Positions 62,281 through 64,000 of a stretch of DNA of 64,000 nt are shown here, in pieces. The notes below the pieces were generated by a model. It saw nothing but the letters and a program-made list of their open reading frames with translations. It did no database searches and was not told the DNA's origin. The stretch is from Jezberella montanilacus. GTDB taxonomy: Bacteria > Pseudomonadota > Gammaproteobacteria > Burkholderiales > Burkholderiaceae_B. Positions within the stretch are counted from its first letter, which is position 1; the number at the start of each line of letters is the position of its first letter. A program made the position numbers and the translations under genes. Location of the stretch: NCBI RefSeq assembly GCF_003003055.1, contig NZ_PVTV01000011.1, positions 434,001 to 498,000 of the forward strand. The letters run 5' to 3'.

Positions 62281-63081
62281 ATGGATTTACACCTTAACGA
62301 CAAGCATGTTTTGATTACCGGCGGTAGCAAAGGAATAGGCCTTGCTTGCGCACGCGTCTTTTTGCAAGAAGGCGCAAAGGTAAGTCTGGTATCAAGAGAT
62401 CAAGCCAACCTGGATCTGGCCAAACAGACACTCAGCAACGAAATGCCGTCTTGGGCAAACCGGATCGCTGTATTTTCTGCCGACCTTGTGAACGCGGACT
62501 CTGCCTTGACGGCCATTGATGCCGCTGAAGCCGCGATGGGCTCAATTGATGTGCTGGTCAACTCTGCTGGGGCCGCAAAACGTGTCATCGCACCCGAACT
62601 AAGCCCTGCCCGCTGGCGCGATGCCATGGACGCAAAATTCTTCACCTACATTAATGTCATGGATCCCGTCATCAAACGAATGGGCGAGCGTCGCTCGGGG
62701 GTTGTTGTCAATGTGATCGGTGCCGGCGGCAAAGTCGCTTCAACGGTTCATATCTCTGGTGGCAGTGCCAACGCGGCCCTGATGCTCGCTACTGCTGGAC
62801 TCGCAGCGGCCTATGCCCCAATGGGTATCCGTGTTAATGCTGTCAACCCCGCATCGACCTTGACCGAGCGTTTGAAAGAAGGGATCAAAGTCGCGGCAGC
62901 CAACGACAATGTCTCTGAAGAGCAGGCCTTAAAAGACGCAACCAAAAAAGTACCTTTAGGTCGGTTGGCAACACCCGAAGAAGTCGCTGACACGGTGGTC
63001 TATCTGGCCTCGGATCGCGCCAGTTACGTCACGGGTACCATCATCACGATGGACGGCTCACAAACCCCGCTGGTGGTTTAA
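62281..63081 (+). CDS. SDR-family oxidoreductase with altered active site
   Basis: A 266-residue SDR with the NAD(P) motif TGGSKGIG near residue 13 and NSAGAAK near 94. The usual YxxxK catalytic pair is missing: the region reads STVHISGGSANAALM, where Gly160 and Asn164 replace Tyr and Lys, with His157 nearby. The Ser of the triad is also not evident in VVNVIGAGGKV. The protein may act on an acyl-CoA or aldehyde by a different mechanism, or be a binding protein. It follows the CoA-transferase closely (1-base gap). Confidence 0.82.
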   Translation: MDLHLNDKHVLITGGSKGIGLACARVFLQEGAKVSLVSRDQANLDLAKQTLSNEMPSWANRIAVFSADLVNADSALTAIDAAEAAMGSIDVLVNSAGAAKRVIAPELSPARWRDAMDAKFFTYINVMDPVIKRMGERRSGVVVNVIGAGGKVASTVHISGGSANAALMLATAGLAAAYAPMGIRVNAVNPASTLTERLKEGIKVAAANDNVSEEQALKDATKKVPLGRLATPEEVADTVVYLASDRASYVTGTIITMDGSQTPLVV

Positions 63082-63092
63082 GCGTCGTCTGG

Positions 63093-64000
63093 CTATGAAC
63101 TAAGTTGCATATGCTGGCGGATGATATCCTCGTAAGAGGCATCACCCGTCAGACCAAAATCCCGAGTGCGCTGGCATTCGAACCGAGCTGGCCAGCCACC
63201 GACGATTTTTGCAATCGCCGGATTGGATTCCATCGTGACCAGCGCGCGCACCTCTTTGCCAGCAACCGTTTCAAGTGCATCCAGCATTTGCCCAACCGTC
63301 ACAGTCAACGCAGGTAAATTAATCGCCGTGCGACCCGCAAATTGATCGCGAGAAGCATTCATGACTGCCAAAATGCCTTTCACCGTATTTTGTGGTGACG
63401 CCAACGCAACCGCTGTACTTAAGTCGACCGGGCAAACCGTCTCGACGCCCGCTAAGGGTTCACGCACAATCCCTGACAAGAAGCTCGACGCCGCACCATT
63501 AGGCCGACCGGGTCGTACTGACACGGTCATCAACCGTGCTACACGGCCATCAACATAACCCTTACGGGTGTAATCCGCGACCAACTGCTCGCAAATAAAC
63601 TTCTGAATCCCGTAACTCGACTGAGGGGTAGGTAAGGTGGTGTCAGTGACGACTTCGGGCAACGGCAGGAGCGGATCTGAACCAAAGACCGCGACTGAAC
63701 TTGAAAAGAAAAACAACGGTGCAACGCCGGTTCTAGACTGTTGCGCGCGCAGACCGTCGAGCAATTGACGAGTCGAATCGAGATTGGATCGCAAACCCAG
63801 CTCGAAATCGGCCTCACACTCGCCCGATACTGCTGAAGCGAAATGAAAGACTGCATCGAAATCAGTTTTGAGCACAGACGGGATCCTCTCGAGCAACGAC
63901 CCCACATCGCTCGTCACAATGGGCGACTTCACTAAGTCGGGATGTGAAGGGGCAATCAAATCAGCCAGCATAATCAATTCAATGGCTTGCCCTTGCAAGC
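63093..64000 (-). CDS. denD: D-erythronate dehydrogenase-like epimerase-family protein, 5' end cut by window
   Basis: Reading the minus strand from the right edge to 63093 gives 302 residues of an NAD-dependent epimerase/dehydratase fold; the N-terminal Rossmann Gly motif lies beyond the window. The VFHFASAVSGECEADFELGL segment, the YGIQK (Tyr/Lys pair) and VSVRPGRPNGAASSF match DenD, which oxidises D-erythronate to 2-dehydro-D-erythronate. No DenD pathway partners are visible in the window, so function is inferred from sequence only. It converges with the SDR gene. Confidence 0.8.
   Translation of the reverse strand, partial: LQGQAIELIMLADLIAPSHPDLVKSPIVTSDVGSLLERIPSVLKTDFDAVFHFASAVSGECEADFELGLRSNLDSTRQLLDGLRAQQSRTGVAPLFFFSSSVAVFGSDPLLPLPEVVTDTTLPTPQSSYGIQKFICEQLVADYTRKGYVDGRVARLMTVSVRPGRPNGAASSFLSGIVREPLAGVETVCPVDLSTAVALASPQNTVKGILAVMNASRDQFAGRTAINLPALTVTVGQMLDALETVAGKEVRALVTMESNPAIAKIVGGWPARFECQRTRDFGLTGDASYEDIIRQHMQLSS

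Noticed and set aside
1-64000. CRISPR arrays, tRNA or rRNA genes
   Set aside because: No regularly spaced repeat array and no tRNA cloverleaf or rRNA segment was recognised other than the tRNA-like part of tmRNA.

Overview
The window looks like a chromosome segment of a betaproteobacterium of the order Burkholderiales, most likely family Alcaligenaceae. The evidence is the gyrA-serC-pheA-hisC-tyrA-aroA order, a short Bordetella-type OmpA followed by ubiG, gph and a one-piece tmRNA gene, several Bug/TctC solute receptors, and many class III CoA-transferases. Placement below family level is inference. No rRNA, tRNA or CRISPR array was seen.

Region 1 (1-11410) is core genome. The minus strand carries gyrA, serC, pheA, hisC, tyrA and aroA with 4-8 base overlaps at several junctions. 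The plus strand carries ompA, ubiG, gph and the tmRNA gene ssrA. Region 2 (11411-12803) is a scar downstream of ssrA: an IS21-type left-end remnant, a gene fragment with lost 5' end and a frameshift, a second possible IS end, and a candidate Fur-controlled promoter. An OprB-type porin follows (12804-14198).

Region 3 (14229-21064, minus) encodes a single-chain biotin-dependent acyl-CoA carboxylase, a CoA-transferase made of two fused CaiB/BaiF domains, and a TctC receptor. Region 4 (21297-28628) is mixed: a small Ala/His-rich protein, a Crp/Fnr regulator, a DUF1269 remnant, a class II aldolase-like protein, ArfB, an exported catalase-like protein, an exported carboxymuconolactone decarboxylase-like protein, a DUF1080 lipoprotein, a metallo-beta-lactamase-fold hydrolase and an isocitrate lyase/PEP mutase family enzyme. 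Region 5 (28662-33162) is a compact operon of a DUF2946 protein, a TonB-dependent receptor, a Cys-rich BNR/sialidase-like protein and a TlpA-like thioredoxin, possibly for copper.

Region 6 (33219-44000) is catabolic. It holds a tartrate/malate dehydrogenase, a TctC receptor, a TRAP transporter (minus), then a divergent operon of CoA-transferase, enoyl-CoA hydratase, HMG-CoA-lyase-like enzyme, acyl-CoA dehydrogenase and MmgE/PrpD protein. Together these could activate, oxidise, hydrate and cleave a branched-chain acid. Region 7 (43997-54178) is a formate module: an FdsR-like LysR regulator, a palindromic operator, an OFA-family transporter, fdsG-fdsB-fdsA-fdhD-fdsD, and convergent molybdate transporter genes modB-modC without modA.

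Region 8 (54379-58629) looks light-related. A photolyase/cryptochrome with an unusual flavin-site segment faces an operon of folE, a BLUF photoreceptor, an MFS transporter and pterin-4a-carbinolamine dehydratase. The last stretch (58774-64000) has a gamma-glutamyltransferase, a GNAT acetyltransferase, a CoA-transferase paired with an SDR that lacks the usual Tyr/Lys, and a D-erythronate dehydrogenase-like gene cut by the window edge.
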